From an uncultured Eubacteriales bacterium (GTDB lineage: Bacteria; Bacillota; Clostridia; Christensenellales; UBA1242), in NCBI GenBank assembly GCA_949001935.1, contig CARJLX010000001.1, positions 1 through 64,000 of the forward strand: a stretch of 64,000 nt of DNA. Direction: 5' to 3'. A program made the position numbers and the translations under genes. This document shows positions 1-7,803 of this stretch, piece by piece. The notes below the pieces were generated by a model. That model searched no databases, was not told the origin of the DNA, and saw only the letters and a list, made by a program, of their open reading frames with translations. Position 1 is the first letter of the stretch. Every line of letters begins with the position of its first letter.

Positions 1-80
1 CCGTTTAATTCAGTTGACAAATTATCAACTTTCAAAAGCTGATTGTTGATATATTCATTTACCAAAATTTGAAGATCCAT
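1..80 (-). CDS. 5' end of an unidentified gene, cut by the window edge
   Basis: A minus-strand reading frame starts with ATG at 80 after a GAGGT ribosome site and stays open to base 1, giving 26 codons that begin MDLQILVNEYINN. The predicted start is helical with no signal peptide. Too little is present to name the product. It lies upstream of nothing in this window and points out of it. Confidence 0.55.
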   Translation of the reverse strand, partial: MDLQILVNEYINNQLLKVDNLSTELN

Positions 81-135
81 ATATACCTCATTTGTATTAT
101 AGCATAAAACTTCGCATTTTGCACCTTTTTAATAT

Positions 136-163
136 AAAAAATCCGCCTAAACAGACGGATTTA
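136..163 (-). terminator. Rho-independent terminator of the beta-helix gene
   Basis: On the minus strand a 7-bp stem (AAATCCG/CGGATTT) with a 10-base loop is followed directly by a T run. It lies about 25 bases after the stop codon at 187-189. Confidence 0.7.
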
Positions 164-186
164 CTTTAAATTTAAGACTGTTTGGC

Positions 187-879
187 TTATCGGCAAAGTT
201 CATCATCATAAACAGATAATTTTGTATCTCCATTTACTACATAATTTTCTTTACCTATACGTGCAGCTCCGTATACTTCTGCATTGTCGTAAACTTCGAC
301 ATATTCCATGATTCCTGCATGTCCATAAACTTTTGCATTACCATAAACTTTTGCAGCATTAAAGATTTCTGCATTTTCAAACACTTTGGCTTTACCAAAG
401 ACTTCAGCATGTCCCGAAATATGTGCTTGACCTGAAATGTCAGCGCATTCATATACTTTTGCATTAGAGTCAACTCGCGCAAATTCTCGAATAGTGGCAT
501 CTCCATATACTTTGGAATCTTCACTAATCTCCGCACACCCAAACACTTGTGCATGCCCATAGACCTGTGCGCTTCCAAAAATTTTCCCTTTCTCAAAAAT
601 TTGTGCGTTTCCTGCAACTATCGCTTCCCCAGAAACGTGTGCGTCGTCTCTAACTTGTGCATTACCAAAAACAACTGCATCCATGCCAATCCAGCATGTG
701 CCTTCTTGACTTAAATTGTCTTCACGCTCGATATATCCGCCTTTTGTGCCTTTTGCAACAAGAAGATAGCCTTTCTCGTCAACAATATCTTCCAAAGCTA
801 CAATACGGTGTAAAATTATTTCAGTCTTTCCTTCAATAATCTTAACATCTTCTTCATCTTGTGAAATTTGATATTTCAT
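187..879 (-). CDS. Left-handed beta-helix (hexapeptide-type) repeat protein
   Basis: About 230 residues. From residue 60 onward the chain is an almost continuous run of short repeats of the form V-Y-G-x-A-x (for example VYGNAKVYGHA), the pattern of a left-handed parallel beta-helix as in hexapeptide transferases and polymer-forming proteins. There is no signal peptide, membrane segment or recognisable catalytic domain. The ATG at 879 is chosen because GGAGG precedes it by six bases; the frame also opens ten codons upstream without a ribosome site. Comparable proteins in gut bacteria are uncharacterised. A structural or surface-patterning role is possible, but no function can be assigned. Confidence 0.75.
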   Translation of the reverse strand: MKYQISQDEEDVKIIEGKTEIILHRIVALEDIVDEKGYLLVAKGTKGGYIEREDNLSQEGTCWIGMDAVVFGNAQVRDDAHVSGEAIVAGNAQIFEKGKIFGSAQVYGHAQVFGCAEISEDSKVYGDATIREFARVDSNAKVYECADISGQAHISGHAEVFGKAKVFENAEIFNAAKVYGNAKVYGHAGIMEYVEVYDNAEVYGAARIGKENYVVNGDTKLSVYDDELCR

Positions 880-917
880 TTTTTCCTCCATACAAAAATA
901 TTTTATCATATTTGCTA

Positions 918-1658
918 TTATTTGTCAATAGTTTGTTGATTTTCTTCTTCAATTTGGGGATTAAGGACAATTTCTTGTTTTTGTTTCTTTTCAAGTTTAA
1001 TCCATTCAAGCATTCCATAGGCGTCATAGATTATTTGGAAAACATGATATATAATCATTGGAATAAAAGATAAATCTCCCTGCACCACAAGAAAGATCCA
1101 AAGGATAGGAACAATAAAGTCGTTTATCAAAAATGCAACTTGATTCCACTTACATCTTCTGATTAAAAGATAAACAGCGGGCAGCATTGACAAAAACGAA
1201 AAAGTGTTTGTCACAAGTTGATTTGTTTGCAGTGCTCTTAAAATAAAGAAAACTGCAACGCCAACACCAACAAAAGCGAGAGAAGAAAACAGCCATTCTT
1301 TCTTTGAGAGATTACTTCGCACAATGACAACATTCTCTTTTTTATCTCTGTGCGCAAGCCAATGGATAACGCCATAAATATACATAGGCAACATGATGAT
1401 TAAATATAAAAGTGCTTCGCCATAAAACTTTTGTGTGTAGCAGATGAAGATATAAAAACAAAAGTAAACAACACCAATAAATTGCGTTGCAATTTTTCCT
1501 TTGGCTTGTGTGAAAACGCATAACAATCCCAAAAGGGTGTTTGCGATAATAAACCATTCAGACTTAAACAAAATACCTGTGACAGTCACAGCAATTATGC
1601 CTGAAAGGATTAAAACCAAATCAAGCCAATTATATCCTTTCCAAGTTTTTAATTTCAT
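918..1658 (-). CDS. pnuC: PnuC-family nicotinamide riboside transporter
   Basis: 246 residues with about seven hydrophobic segments and PnuC-like motifs (QFIGVVYFCFYIFICY, EALLYLIIMLPMYIYG). PnuC proteins carry nicotinamide riboside by facilitated diffusion, with trapping by intracellular phosphorylation for NAD salvage. The ATG at 1658 overlaps the TGA of the upstream decarboxylase-fold gene by four bases (ATGA), so the two are translationally coupled; GAGGTG lies just upstream. The C-terminal ~25 residues are charged and cytoplasmic. Family call is firm; the exact vitamer is not visible. Confidence 0.88.
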   Translation of the reverse strand: MKLKTWKGYNWLDLVLILSGIIAVTVTGILFKSEWFIIANTLLGLLCVFTQAKGKIATQFIGVVYFCFYIFICYTQKFYGEALLYLIIMLPMYIYGVIHWLAHRDKKENVVIVRSNLSKKEWLFSSLAFVGVGVAVFFILRALQTNQLVTNTFSFLSMLPAVYLLIRRCKWNQVAFLINDFIVPILWIFLVVQGDLSFIPMIIYHVFQIIYDAYGMLEWIKLEKKQKQEIVLNPQIEEENQQTIDK

Positions 1659-2749
1659 TCGCACACCTCAACAAAGCAAGTTTCAATTTTGCCAGAAAAA
1701 GCAGAGTTGAAAACTTCCACATAAGCACCAACATTCTTTATGACAAAAACAGTTTTGTTGTCAAGTTTACATTCTGGCAAAGAATAAATCCCAAGAACAT
1801 CGAGAGAGTCTGCTGTTGGTCCTCTTAAAACAAGTTTTTGCTTGCTGTTTGCTTTTTCAAGTTTTATCATTTTTTCACCATTGTAGGCAAAAATCTCAAA
1901 TTGTCTTTTGTGAAGCTGCGTATCTATTAAGCCATTATAAATCCCAAGTTCAAGTGACGCCACGACTTCATTATTAGTTCTTAAATTGTCAACAACTCTA
2001 ACACATGACACATAAACATCTTCCACATCACCAACCAAATATCTTCCGGGCTCCAAAACGATATATTTTGCGCCAAAGTGTTCAAGTGCTTTTTCTATTG
2101 TTGGCATTGTGTAAAGTAAGCGCTCTTTATTTGCACCACCACCGATATTGATGAAATCTATGTTTATATTTTTGCTGAAAGACTTTGTTATGTGATTTAG
2201 CATTTTTATTAAGCAATCTTCATCATTGTGAATTTCCGCTTGAATATAAAAACTTAAACCTTTTTCTATTTCAATGCGATTTTCTTCGTTTATAATTTTT
2301 AAGAGTTTTGCTGCTGTGCTTACAACAGCGCCAAGACGAGAGTCTGTCGCACCTTTTTTGTCAAATTCTTCCTTAAAACACTCATACACATTAAGTCTTA
2401 CATTGATTTTCAACTTTGGCAATTTGTTTCTAATTGACAAATCGATAATTTGTTTTAGTGAATTTTCATCATCAATTGTATAGTAAGAAATTTTATGTTT
2501 TATTGCCCACAAAATATCTTCTTGGGATTTGGCAACATTTGAAAACATAATCTTGTCAGCAATACTTCTTGAATAAACTTTCTTAATATGCTCAATGCTG
2601 TCAGTTTCAAATCCGCAACCAAGTCTTTTAAGTTCTTTTAAAATGATTGAGTTGTGATTTGTTTTAATGGGAAAATATACAGGACCAAATCCTGCAAACA
2701 TTTTATAATTCTCTTTCAATTTTGCTGTGTTGATTTTATATGTTATCAT
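1655..2749 (-). CDS. PLP-dependent decarboxylase-fold protein (ornithine/DAP decarboxylase family)
   Basis: 364 residues with the fold-III basic amino acid decarboxylase layout: PLP lysine in YFPIKTNHN (about K29), a GGGAN phosphate-binding loop near residue 202, and LEPGRYLVGD. Family members decarboxylate ornithine, lysine, diaminopimelate or carboxynorspermidine. The C-terminal motif that normally reads GPTCD or GPxCES reads GPTADSLD here, so the catalytic cysteine is replaced by alanine. Substrate is therefore uncertain and activity may be altered. It is coupled to pnuC downstream and lies 27 bases after the histidine phosphatase gene. Confidence 0.75.
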   Translation of the reverse strand: MITYKINTAKLKENYKMFAGFGPVYFPIKTNHNSIILKELKRLGCGFETDSIEHIKKVYSRSIADKIMFSNVAKSQEDILWAIKHKISYYTIDDENSLKQIIDLSIRNKLPKLKINVRLNVYECFKEEFDKKGATDSRLGAVVSTAAKLLKIINEENRIEIEKGLSFYIQAEIHNDEDCLIKMLNHITKSFSKNINIDFINIGGGANKERLLYTMPTIEKALEHFGAKYIVLEPGRYLVGDVEDVYVSCVRVVDNLRTNNEVVASLELGIYNGLIDTQLHKRQFEIFAYNGEKMIKLEKANSKQKLVLRGPTADSLDVLGIYSLPECKLDNKTVFVIKNVGAYVEVFNSAFSGKIETCFVEVCE

Positions 2750-2776
2750 GTAAATGCCTTTGTTCTAAGTTGCTAT

Positions 2777-3385
2777 TTATTCAAACACAAATCCTTCCGT
2801 GTTTTTAATGATAAATTTGCCTTTTGAATATTCAAGTTCCGCACAAGCAACATCTTTGATGTCTAAAAGTTTTCTTTTTTCTTTCAATACTGTTTGAAAA
2901 ATACTTCTTAAAACACCGCCATGAGTGATGATTGCAATATTGTTTAAACTTTTGCTTTCTTTAAGGATAAATTTCATCACATTTTTTGCGCGTTTATCCA
3001 ATTCATCAGCGGTTTCGCCACCGGGCATACATTTTCTGTTATAATAACTTGCATTTTGATATTCTGGCTTTTCCAAGAGATAAGCAAAGAGTTCTTTTGC
3101 CAAATTCTTTTCGAGTCCTGTTAAATATCCATAGTGATTTGTTTCATGCAAATCAAAAACTTTTTCAACAGGGACATTTGTTTTCTTGTTGAGAATATCA
3201 GCAGTTTTATAGGCTCTTTTCAATGGGCTCACAAAGATTTTTTCAACATTAAGTTTTTCAAATTTTGGTCTAAATTTTTCAACTTTTTTTGCGCCATTTT
3301 CGGTTAAATCCCAATCTGAAGCTCCGCCATAGCAGTTTATCAAATCGTCTTGCGATTCGCTGTGTCTTATCAAATAAATTTTCAT
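2777..3385 (-). CDS. Histidine phosphatase superfamily (phosphoglycerate mutase-like) protein
   Basis: 202 residues. The N-terminus MKIYLIRHSES carries the phosphohistidine RH motif (H8). The second catalytic histidine is in ITHGGVLRS, and a typical LTENG segment follows the first strand. Such enzymes dephosphorylate small metabolites (alpha-ribazole phosphate, phosphosugars). The substrate is not readable. It begins a three-gene minus-strand unit with the decarboxylase-fold protein and PnuC; a role in nucleotide or vitamin salvage is only suggested by that context. ATG at 3385 follows GGAGAA. Confidence 0.85.
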   Translation of the reverse strand: MKIYLIRHSESQDDLINCYGGASDWDLTENGAKKVEKFRPKFEKLNVEKIFVSPLKRAYKTADILNKKTNVPVEKVFDLHETNHYGYLTGLEKNLAKELFAYLLEKPEYQNASYYNRKCMPGGETADELDKRAKNVMKFILKESKSLNNIAIITHGGVLRSIFQTVLKEKRKLLDIKDVACAELEYSKGKFIIKNTEGFVFE

Positions 3386-3458
3386 AGGTTTCTCCTTACG
3401 GATATTATAGCATAATCTTCGCTATTTTGTATATGTTTTTTAGAAATTTATATAAAAA

Positions 3459-3485
3459 AGAGTAAGGCGAAAAATCTTACTCTTA
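3459..3485 (-). terminator. Terminator overlapping the stop codon of the SLOG gene
   Basis: Minus strand: a 9-bp stem AAGAGTAAG/CTTACTCTT followed by T's. The TAA stop (3483-3485) lies in the first arm. Confidence 0.75.
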
Positions 3486-4046
3486 TGGCTTGATCAGTTC
3501 GATTTTTAGTCCTTTTTGTTTTGCTTTATTGACTGTGTATTTTGTGCCACCGGGTTTATTGTCAAACAAAGCAAACACAAGTGAAGAACAATTTAGCATA
3601 TAGTCATTTCTTTCCAACATACATTTTGGGTTGTCGTCATATCTCTCATAAAGACAACGCACATCATCACATTGTTGTAAAAGATTTTTATATCTTGCAA
3701 TTTGATTTTCTTTCCAAAGTCTGTATTGATCTCTGCATGGCAGTGCGGCGACAAGTTTTATTTGTGGATATTTCTCTTTTAGTTCCAAGACAATTTCTGC
3801 AAAAATCATATCAAATCCAATTGCCATGCCAGATATGAAAACTTTGTATCCATTTTGAATTGCGTTTTCGACTTTTGCTTTTGTTCTTTTTCTCATATCA
3901 AGACATCTTATGTCTTGTTCATTAAATCCCCATGGGCATTTTTGCGGCCTATATCCAGTTGAGCAAGCAGTATATGCCGACATTTCTTCATTGATAAGTA
4001 AACACTCATCTTTAATTTTGCCAATTGATTTTTTAAACCAAGTCAT
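3483..4046 (-). CDS. SLOG-family (DUF1273/YpsA-like) protein
   Basis: 187 residues. Features match the DUF1273 branch of the SLOG Rossmann superfamily: an N-terminal TGYRPQ motif, a glycine-rich FISGMAIGFDMIFAE segment, and a C-terminal DNKPGGTKYTVNKAKQKG block. SLOG domains bind nucleotides or nucleotide-derived ligands; DprA and LOG are relatives. YpsA of Bacillus affects cell division and stress. The ATG at 4046 is preceded by AAGGAG. It is divergent from two XRE regulators, and its promoter carries one of their likely operators. A second, more divergent SLOG-like gene with its own XRE partner lies at 53.6 kb. Confidence 0.8.
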   Translation of the reverse strand: MTWFKKSIGKIKDECLLINEEMSAYTACSTGYRPQKCPWGFNEQDIRCLDMRKRTKAKVENAIQNGYKVFISGMAIGFDMIFAEIVLELKEKYPQIKLVAALPCRDQYRLWKENQIARYKNLLQQCDDVRCLYERYDDNPKCMLERNDYMLNCSSLVFALFDNKPGGTKYTVNKAKQKGLKIELIKP

Positions 4047-4060
4047 CAAAAAACTCCTTT

Positions 4061-4082
4061 TAGTTATGTTTTTGCATAACTA
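4061..4082. promoter_or_regulatory. Palindromic operator 1
   Basis: Perfect inverted repeat TAGTTATG-N6-CATAACTA. It overlaps the -10 region (TAATAT, 4082-4087) and predicted start of the minus-strand SLOG promoter, whose -35 TTGAAA is at 4104-4109 with a 16-base spacer. A repressor bound here would block the SLOG gene. Confidence 0.65.
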
Positions 4083-4116
4083 TATTAGCACAAGTTTCTT
4101 CATTTTCAAAAAGATT

Positions 4117-4132
4117 TTATGTTTTTACATAA
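4117..4132. promoter_or_regulatory. Palindromic operator 2 (short copy)
   Basis: TTATG-N6-CATAA, the core of the same palindrome with identical six-base spacing, midway between the two divergent promoters. Confidence 0.45.
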
Positions 4133-4145
4133 TTATTTATAAAAA

Positions 4146-4167
4146 TAGTTATGCTAAAATATAACTA
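4146..4167. promoter_or_regulatory. Palindromic operator 3
   Basis: TAGTTATG-N6-TATAACTA, one mismatch from perfect symmetry. It contains the extended -10 TGCTAAAAT that should drive the plus-strand XRE genes, so binding would autoregulate them. Confidence 0.6.
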
Positions 4168-4192
4168 TCTAAAAACATAAAGGGGCGAGAAG

Positions 4193-4432
4193 ATGAGCGT
4201 TTCAAAAGCAGTGACAGCAAGAATAAATGAGATATTGAGAGAAAAGGATTTGTCATGGTATAAAATCGAACAAATCACGGGCTTGTCAAAAGGAACGATT
4301 ATATCGTTGCAGTATTCAAGATATAAAGGTGTAAATCTAACAACTTTGGTTGTTATTATCAGAGCATTAGGCGTTTCCATTGATGAATTTTTCAAAAGTC
4401 CATTATTTAGTGAAGAAAACTTGGACTGCTAA
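4193..4432 (+). CDS. Small XRE-family HTH regulator (copy 1)
   Basis: 79 residues, nearly all one Cro/CI-type helix-turn-helix (INEILREKDLSWYKIEQITGLSKGTIISL). It lacks an extra sensory domain. ATG follows GGGGCGAG. It is a tandem paralogue of the next gene: both share LSKGTI, YNRY/YSRY and FFxSPLF. The divergent SLOG gene and three palindromes between them make autoregulation plus SLOG control the simplest model. Confidence 0.85.
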   Translation: MSVSKAVTARINEILREKDLSWYKIEQITGLSKGTIISLQYSRYKGVNLTTLVVIIRALGVSIDEFFKSPLFSEENLDC

Positions 4433-4456
4433 ACGCTTTCTCACATGGGTGGTTGT

Positions 4457-4702
4457 ATGACAATAAGCAAATGTGTTTCTCAAAGATTGCGTGAGATTTT
4501 ATTTGAAAAACAGATAACTATATATAAGTTATGTGAAATTAGCGGATTAAGCAAAGGCACAATTACATCTTTGTTGTATAATCGTTATGAAAGTGTAAAT
4601 ATGAAAACAGTTTTCATTTTACTTCAAACAATGTCAATCCCGGTGCTGCAATTTTTTGACAGTCCTTTATTTGCTGACTTGGATAATATCAATTTATATT
4701 AA
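4457..4702 (+). CDS. Small XRE-family HTH regulator (copy 2)
   Basis: 81 residues. A single HTH domain closely similar to the preceding gene (RLREILFEKQITIYKLCEISGLSKGT). The ATG at 4457 is preferred because GGGTGG lies just upstream; an in-frame ATG also exists at 4445. It starts 24 bases after the stop of copy 1, so both are on one transcript ending at the 4714-4739 hairpin. The two could form homo- or heterodimers on the palindromes; this is inference. Confidence 0.82.
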   Translation: MTISKCVSQRLREILFEKQITIYKLCEISGLSKGTITSLLYNRYESVNMKTVFILLQTMSIPVLQFFDSPLFADLDNINLY

Positions 4703-4713
4703 AAATAGATAAA

Positions 4714-4739
4714 AAATACTCCCTGTTAGGGGAGTATTT
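4714..4739. terminator. Bidirectional terminator
   Basis: 10-bp stem AAATACTCCC/GGGAGTATTT with A's before and T's after, between convergent genes (XRE copy 2 and the AlbA-domain protein). Confidence 0.8.
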
Positions 4740-4749
4740 GTATTTTGCG

Positions 4750-6171
4750 TTATTTTAAGATTTTCCAATAGCCATTTTTGTCGGCGCCACATCTTTCAAT
4801 AAAACCGTTGTCTTTCAAAGTTTTTATTGCTCTTTTGACTGTTCTGTCAGATTTTCCAGATAGCTTCTTTAAATCTTCAGCAGTATATGAATTTTTCTTT
4901 TTTATCCACTCATATACAGTTTTTACAGTGCCATTTAGTGGGACATTTACAGTGCCATTTAGTGGGACATTGTCAATAATATGTTCCACAGGGTCAATCC
5001 CATCAAGTGGGATAACAAGTTGCTTGTTATAATTTGAATTATATATAACAACCCTAAAAAATCCGCCTGAACAATAAAATTCAACATGATTGTCCTTATC
5101 ACCAAAAAGACGATTTGTTCTATCGGTTATCTTTTTGAGTCCAGTTCCACGTCTTTCCATGAAATTCATTCTGGCAAACAAGTCGGCTAAAATAGGGTTT
5201 CGTCTTGCAGATGTGACAACATCTGTCATTTGCTGTTTGATCTCTTGCCCAGAGTACATTCCGCCGGGTGAAGTGATTTCAAGTCTATCATCAAACAAAT
5301 TTATACTTACTTCTGATCCAAGTTGAGTATATTCTCGGTGTATAATAGCATTGACAATAGCTTCCCTTATAGCTTCCTCATCATAGTCTGGGTTTACTAT
5401 ACGATCTAAGCCTTCAATGTGCCAATTTTTCTTTGTGTTGTTTCTAACAAAGTCCAAAGCAGAAAACAGTTGTCCGATAACTCCGCCAGAGATTTCTTTG
5501 TCATCAATAGCTTTGTTTATAGATGTTTTATCTAATCCAATCCAATGAGTGCAGAAAATTCTATTCTGTCTATAAATGTTTTGGTCTGCGAGTAAAACAC
5601 CTGCATTTGTCAAATAACCTTCATTAGTTGCAAGCCCGAAAGAAATATAGTCTTGTTCAGTTATTTTAGTATAAGTCTTTTCTAAAAAGGTTGCTTCAAA
5701 TAAAGTAAATGAGTAATCCGATTTTCTATATCTTGTGACTAAGCTGTCATAAGTTTGGTTTGTTCCTTTCAAAATCAGTTCGTTAAGAATATGAACGGGT
5801 GCAACAACGGACTCGTTGCCACTTCTTATATAGGCTTCTCGAATTCCGTCACTTTCATAATAATATGGGGTTGATGTGCCGGGATAAACTTTTACTATCA
5901 CAACAACTTTTCCATTTTCATTTTGTGGGATCAATTCGTATTTCGGTGTAGGTTTTATCTTTGAGTTGATTTTCTCTGAAATAAAGTCACATACTTCTTG
6001 TGGGTTTTCAATCCCTACAATCTTGCGATCATTGTCAACTCCAAAGAATAGAGATCCGCCCATATTATTGGCAAAGGCCGAAACAGATTTAAGCCAACTT
6101 TTTGGTCTTTGTCTTTCAACTTGCACTTTAAAATCATAGTCAGAACATTCTGCAATAAGTTTTGATAACAT
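4750..6171 (-). CDS. AlbA_2/Schlafen-domain ATP-binding regulator-like protein
   Basis: 473 residues. The N-terminal ~120 residues form an AlbA_2 (Schlafen-like) nucleic-acid-binding domain (SVSAFANNMGGSLFFGVDND). The middle (about 265-360) has a histidine-kinase-like ATPase fold (EAIVNAIIHREY, LEITSPGG). The last ~60 residues look like a winged HTH (YTAEDLKKLSGKSDRTVKRAI). Such proteins are called putative transcriptional regulators; some relatives occur in defence islands. A linker contains an exact tandem duplication (VPLNGTVN, VPLNGTVK). It converges on the XRE pair. ATG at 6171 follows GGAG. Confidence 0.8.
   Translation of the reverse strand: MLSKLIAECSDYDFKVQVERQRPKSWLKSVSAFANNMGGSLFFGVDNDRKIVGIENPQEVCDFISEKINSKIKPTPKYELIPQNENGKVVVIVKVYPGTSTPYYYESDGIREAYIRSGNESVVAPVHILNELILKGTNQTYDSLVTRYRKSDYSFTLFEATFLEKTYTKITEQDYISFGLATNEGYLTNAGVLLADQNIYRQNRIFCTHWIGLDKTSINKAIDDKEISGGVIGQLFSALDFVRNNTKKNWHIEGLDRIVNPDYDEEAIREAIVNAIIHREYTQLGSEVSINLFDDRLEITSPGGMYSGQEIKQQMTDVVTSARRNPILADLFARMNFMERRGTGLKKITDRTNRLFGDKDNHVEFYCSGGFFRVVIYNSNYNKQLVIPLDGIDPVEHIIDNVPLNGTVNVPLNGTVKTVYEWIKKKNSYTAEDLKKLSGKSDRTVKRAIKTLKDNGFIERCGADKNGYWKILK
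4922..4969. repeat. In-frame 24-bp tandem duplication inside the AlbA_2 gene
   Basis: Two perfect 24-base copies, each coding eight residues (VPLNGTV plus N or K), in the linker between ATPase and winged-helix domains. Exact identity implies recent duplication. Confidence 0.85.
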
Positions 6172-6252
6172 ATAATTCTCCTAAATAATAATTTGAGTAT
6201 ATCATATTTAGGGCAAAAATTCAAATCTTAATGTCAAAAATTAAAAACTATT

Positions 6253-7449
6253 TTATAATTCGCTGATTGCAAGAATGTTGAGTTCTGGATATTGTTCTTT
6301 GTATTGTTCAACCAAATTGTCGGGAACATAAACTTCTGCGTTGAGCAAATAGTCCTTATCATAGCCAATATCCAAAACAATGTTTGGTCTATAAATTATT
6401 CTTTGTAAACTATCACAGCCTGCGACACATGGCAAATAATAATCAACTCCTTCTGGCACATCAATTTCTTTCAATGTCTCGCAAACATGAAAGGCTGCAA
6501 ATTCAATTCTTGTCACAGTGTCGGGTATTGTTATTTGTTCCAAACTTACACAGCCCCAAAATGCACTATCACAGATTGCAGTTATTTTTCCTTTAAATTC
6601 AATACTCTTTAAATTTGAACACGCATTACATAGTCCATTTGGCACTTGTGTGATTTGTGTTGGCAAAACAAGACTTTCCAAAGCGCTATTAGAGAAACAT
6701 GAATATCCTATTGATATTAAACTTTCTGGCAATTCGATCTCTTTTATATTTGAGCTTGAAAAAGCACAAGTTCCTATATGAGTTATACCTTCTGGCACAA
6801 TCACTTTTTCAACTGATGTTTCTGCAAAAGCATTTTCAGCAATAGATGTCACTTGGAAATCGTTGCCTTCAACAAAGATCTCTTTTTTTTCTTTATATAT
6901 AATAGGAAAGGCATCATCAATATTTTCAAGTTCTGGCAAAATGTTTGAAGAATTATAAATAACATAATCCTCGCCATTTGCAAGTTGAATAGTTATCTCT
7001 TTGCCTTTCCATTCAAATTGTTGATTGTGATACCATTCATAGAAATCCCAAATATTCTCAAAAGTTTTTTCTTCTGTTTTATATCCACCAATTGAATATG
7101 ATGTTGGGATTGTTATTTCATTGTTTGTTGCAGTGCAACCAGTGAAAGCTCCGTCTTTAAATGAAAAAGGAATGATTGTTCCAACGATTTCATCTTCTTT
7201 TGGTTTCTCATCTTCTTTCGGTGGTTTTGGGGGGATGACATCAGCAGGCTTCTTATTTTCTTCGTCATCTTTGTCTGTTGGGTTGTCATCTGGCAATTCC
7301 GGTGGCGTTTCTGGATCCACCGGGATTTCAATGGCTGGTCCATTGTTGTCATTTTGTGGCGCTGTTTTTGGAATACAGCATAAAAGAATAGTAGTGCCAA
7401 CAATAAGCACAAAAGCTATGGCACCAATAATAATCCAAAATTTTTTCAT
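6253..7449 (-). CDS. BspA-like leucine-rich-repeat surface protein
   Basis: 398 residues. An N-terminal membrane segment (about residues 5-26) ending in LLCCIP may be a signal anchor or lipoprotein-like signal. A proline/acid-rich linker follows (about 30-90), then from about 200 a BspA-type LRR_5 region (SIAENAFAETSVEKVIVPEGITH and similar). Such domains are displayed on the surface of gut bacteria and can bind host or microbial ligands. No LPXTG motif is seen. ATG at 7449 follows GGAAG. The partner is unknown. Confidence 0.8.
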   Translation of the reverse strand: MKKFWIIIGAIAFVLIVGTTILLCCIPKTAPQNDNNGPAIEIPVDPETPPELPDDNPTDKDDEENKKPADVIPPKPPKEDEKPKEDEIVGTIIPFSFKDGAFTGCTATNNEITIPTSYSIGGYKTEEKTFENIWDFYEWYHNQQFEWKGKEITIQLANGEDYVIYNSSNILPELENIDDAFPIIYKEKKEIFVEGNDFQVTSIAENAFAETSVEKVIVPEGITHIGTCAFSSSNIKEIELPESLISIGYSCFSNSALESLVLPTQITQVPNGLCNACSNLKSIEFKGKITAICDSAFWGCVSLEQITIPDTVTRIEFAAFHVCETLKEIDVPEGVDYYLPCVAGCDSLQRIIYRPNIVLDIGYDKDYLLNAEVYVPDNLVEQYKEQYPELNILAISEL

Positions 7450-7505
7450 TGTTATACTTCCTTATTTAAAATTTAAAAAATAAAAAATAAGCAAAATTGC
7501 TTACT

Positions 7506-7757
7506 TGTGACGAATTTTTGCAAGAAAAATGCAAAATTTTTGCAAAAGTGCCGTTTTGTGCTTTTGTTTAACGGCAAAATGTTGTATAATGTTTTTTGTT
7601 AAAGTGAAATCGCTAAACTGCCGATAAATAGGCACATATAGGCACTTTAATAAACGATATAAAATGGTAAAATCTGACGGAAAACACGAACAGCCAGCAA
7701 TGAGTTTCGACAACTTCGGAACTTAGTGTGAGGGTTCGAGTCCTTCTGGGAGCACCA
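7506..7757 (+). repeat. 252-bp direct repeat, copy A, ending in a tRNA 3' end
   Basis: The first 57 bases are identical to copy B (11187-11438). The two copies align over all 252 bases without a gap at roughly 80 percent identity by hand count. The start holds short inverted repeats (TTTTGCA/TGCAAAA). The last 28 bases (7730-7757) are a T-arm plus acceptor 3' strand and CCA of a tRNA; no matching 5' acceptor strand is found upstream, so it is not a whole tRNA gene. This fills most of the gene-free stretch 7450-7803. Confidence 0.8.
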
Positions 7758-7803
7758 GTAATTTCTATTTTGTGACGAACTTGTTGCAAATTTACATAAA
7801 ATT

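Noticed and set aside
7501..7713. Minus-strand 70-codon ORF in repeat copy A
   Set aside because: It lies in the repeat and resembles the ORF of copy B only because the DNA is repeated; copy B has an in-frame stop and neither has a ribosome site.
7700..7757. Possible complete tRNA gene
   Set aside because: T-arm and acceptor 3' strand are present, but no matching 5' acceptor strand, D-arm or anticodon arm can be built upstream.
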